Assembly: GCF_030295745.1 (NCBI RefSeq)
Contig: NZ_AP027291.1
Span: 310,001-374,000, forward strand
Direction of reading: 5' to 3'
DNA: 64,000 nucleotides
From: Mycolicibacterium sp. TUM20985
GTDB lineage: Bacteria > Actinomycetota > Actinomycetes > Mycobacteriales > Mycobacteriaceae
Shown: piece by piece, positions 63,372-64,000 of the stretch
Numbering within the stretch: position 1 is the stretch's first letter
How the letters are laid out: each line of letters opens with the position of its first letter
The notes under the pieces: model-generated
Databases searched by the model: none
What the model saw: only the letters and a program-made list of their open reading frames with translations
Told to the model about the DNA's origin: nothing
Position numbers and translations under genes: made by a program

Positions 63372-64000
63372 CTGGTGTACTTCCCGTCGCTTCGCTCGCC
63401 TCGCCAAAACCTCTCGCGTCGTCCCAGCCGTCGCAGCTTCAGCCATTCCCGCAGACCCGCGGGGTCGCGGCGGGTCACCAGGAAGAACCAGCCGAAGCGC
63501 AGCCATTCCTGCGGTAGCAGGTGACGCATGCCGGGTTGTGACTGCACGTAGCCCCGGTTGCGGTAGGTGAAGTAGCGCTTGGTGGCGTCGTCGGGGTACT
63601 GGGTGTGCATCCGGCCACCGAGGATCGGCTTGAACTCGTCGGAGCCCTGCGGATGCAGGTAGACCGCGTCCAGGCAGGTGCCGAACGGCAGGCCGGAACG
63701 CACCAGACGTCGGTGCACCTCGACCTCGTCGCCACGGATGAACAACCGAATGTCCGGCACGCCAACGGCTTCCAGCGTCGACGCGCGAAACAAGGCTCCG
63801 TTGAACAGTGACGCGATGCCGGCCAACAGGTCACCCGAGCCGTCGACGCGGAGCTCCTCGACCCGGCGCCGCCAGGCGATGCCGCGGCGCAGGGGGAACG
63901 CCAGTCGTGAGGGGTCGGCGAGATCGCACACCATGGGCGACACCTCGGCCAGTGAATGCCTTGTCGCACAATCCAACAGCGTGCCCAGCACCTCGGTGTC
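63368..64000 (-). CDS. glfT1: Galactofuranosyltransferase GlfT1, 3' part
   Basis: The last 207 residues or so of a GT2 enzyme that adds the first two galactofuranose units to the decaprenyl-linked linker; the gene continues past the window edge. Visible: the LFIRGDEVEVHRRL segment with its acidic catalytic region, TKRYFTYRNRGYVQSQPG, and LLPQEWLRFGWFFLVTRRDP, matching M. tuberculosis Rv3782. The final residues (WRGERSDGKYTR) are encoded by a short word also seen in pks13. It overlaps wzm by ATGA. Confidence 0.92.
   Translation of the reverse strand, partial: DTEVLGTLLDCATRHSLAEVSPMVCDLADPSRLAFPLRRGIAWRRRVEELRVDGSGDLLAGIASLFNGALFRASTLEAVGVPDIRLFIRGDEVEVHRRLVRSGLPFGTCLDAVYLHPQGSDEFKPILGGRMHTQYPDDATKRYFTYRNRGYVQSQPGMRHLLPQEWLRFGWFFLVTRRDPAGLREWLKLRRLGRRERFWRGERSDGKYTR

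Overview
The window is a high-GC chromosome segment from a Mycobacterium, most likely a rapidly growing Mycolicibacterium. It carries the mycolate-arabinogalactan assembly locus: Erp, Glf, GlfT2, UbiA, AftB, antigen 85 paralogs, Culp6, FadD32-Pks13-AccD4, EmbC-EmbA-EmbB, AftA, DprE1/DprE2 and GlfT1. Gene order is the reverse complement of the Mycobacterium tuberculosis Rv3782-Rv3843c block as I remember it. It differs by losses (bfrB, PE_PGRS62, one acyltransferase, and the segment between serS and the Rv3818 homolog) and by local insertions. I saw no rRNA, tRNA, CRISPR, phage or insertion sequence.

Region by region. 1-8 kb: membrane protein fragment, glpQ1, a probably iron-controlled three-gene minus-strand unit (DUF2470 protein, CPBP membrane protein, LCP ligase) behind a candidate IdeR box, then pheA-gpm2, two small conserved genes and a septum-formation-domain protein. 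8-16 kb: serS with a FAH-like DUF5718 gene and a MOSC gene. A three-gene minus-strand unit follows (degenerate kinase, metallo-beta-lactamase/Rieske fusion, PH-like protein), divergent from two PlsC-type acyltransferases and a HAD phosphatase. 16-26 kb: exported amidase, erp, then the glf-glfT2-PAP2-ubiA-aftB operon for galactan synthesis and for decaprenyl-phosphoryl-arabinose precursors. 26-40 kb: three antigen 85 family genes in tandem, a DUF732 lipoprotein, culp6, then fadD32-pks13-accD4, which performs the final mycolic acid condensation. 40-42.7 kb: small accessory genes (metallo-hydrolase, hypothetical, RDD, DUF4331). 42.7-57 kb: one long minus-strand operon gtrA-dprE1-dprE2-aftA-embC-embA-embB. 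57-62.4 kb: an accessory block (PE-PPE-domain hydrolase with divergent AraC regulator, MocR regulator with divergent AhpD-like gene, phosphotransferase, zinc-ribbon protein). 62.5-64 kb: wzm and the 3' part of glfT1.

Together the genes make the galactan primer and polymer (GlfT1, GlfT2, Glf) and export it (Wzm). They make the arabinose donor (UbiA, PAP2 phosphatase, DprE1/2), build arabinan (AftA, EmbA/B/C, AftB), make mycolic acids (FadD32, Pks13, AccD4), and transfer them to the wall (antigen 85 proteins). Non-core interest lies in the kinase-like/MBL-Rieske/PH-like cluster, repeat-derived insertions inside coding genes, the iron-box operon, and the accessory regulator pairs at 57-62 kb.
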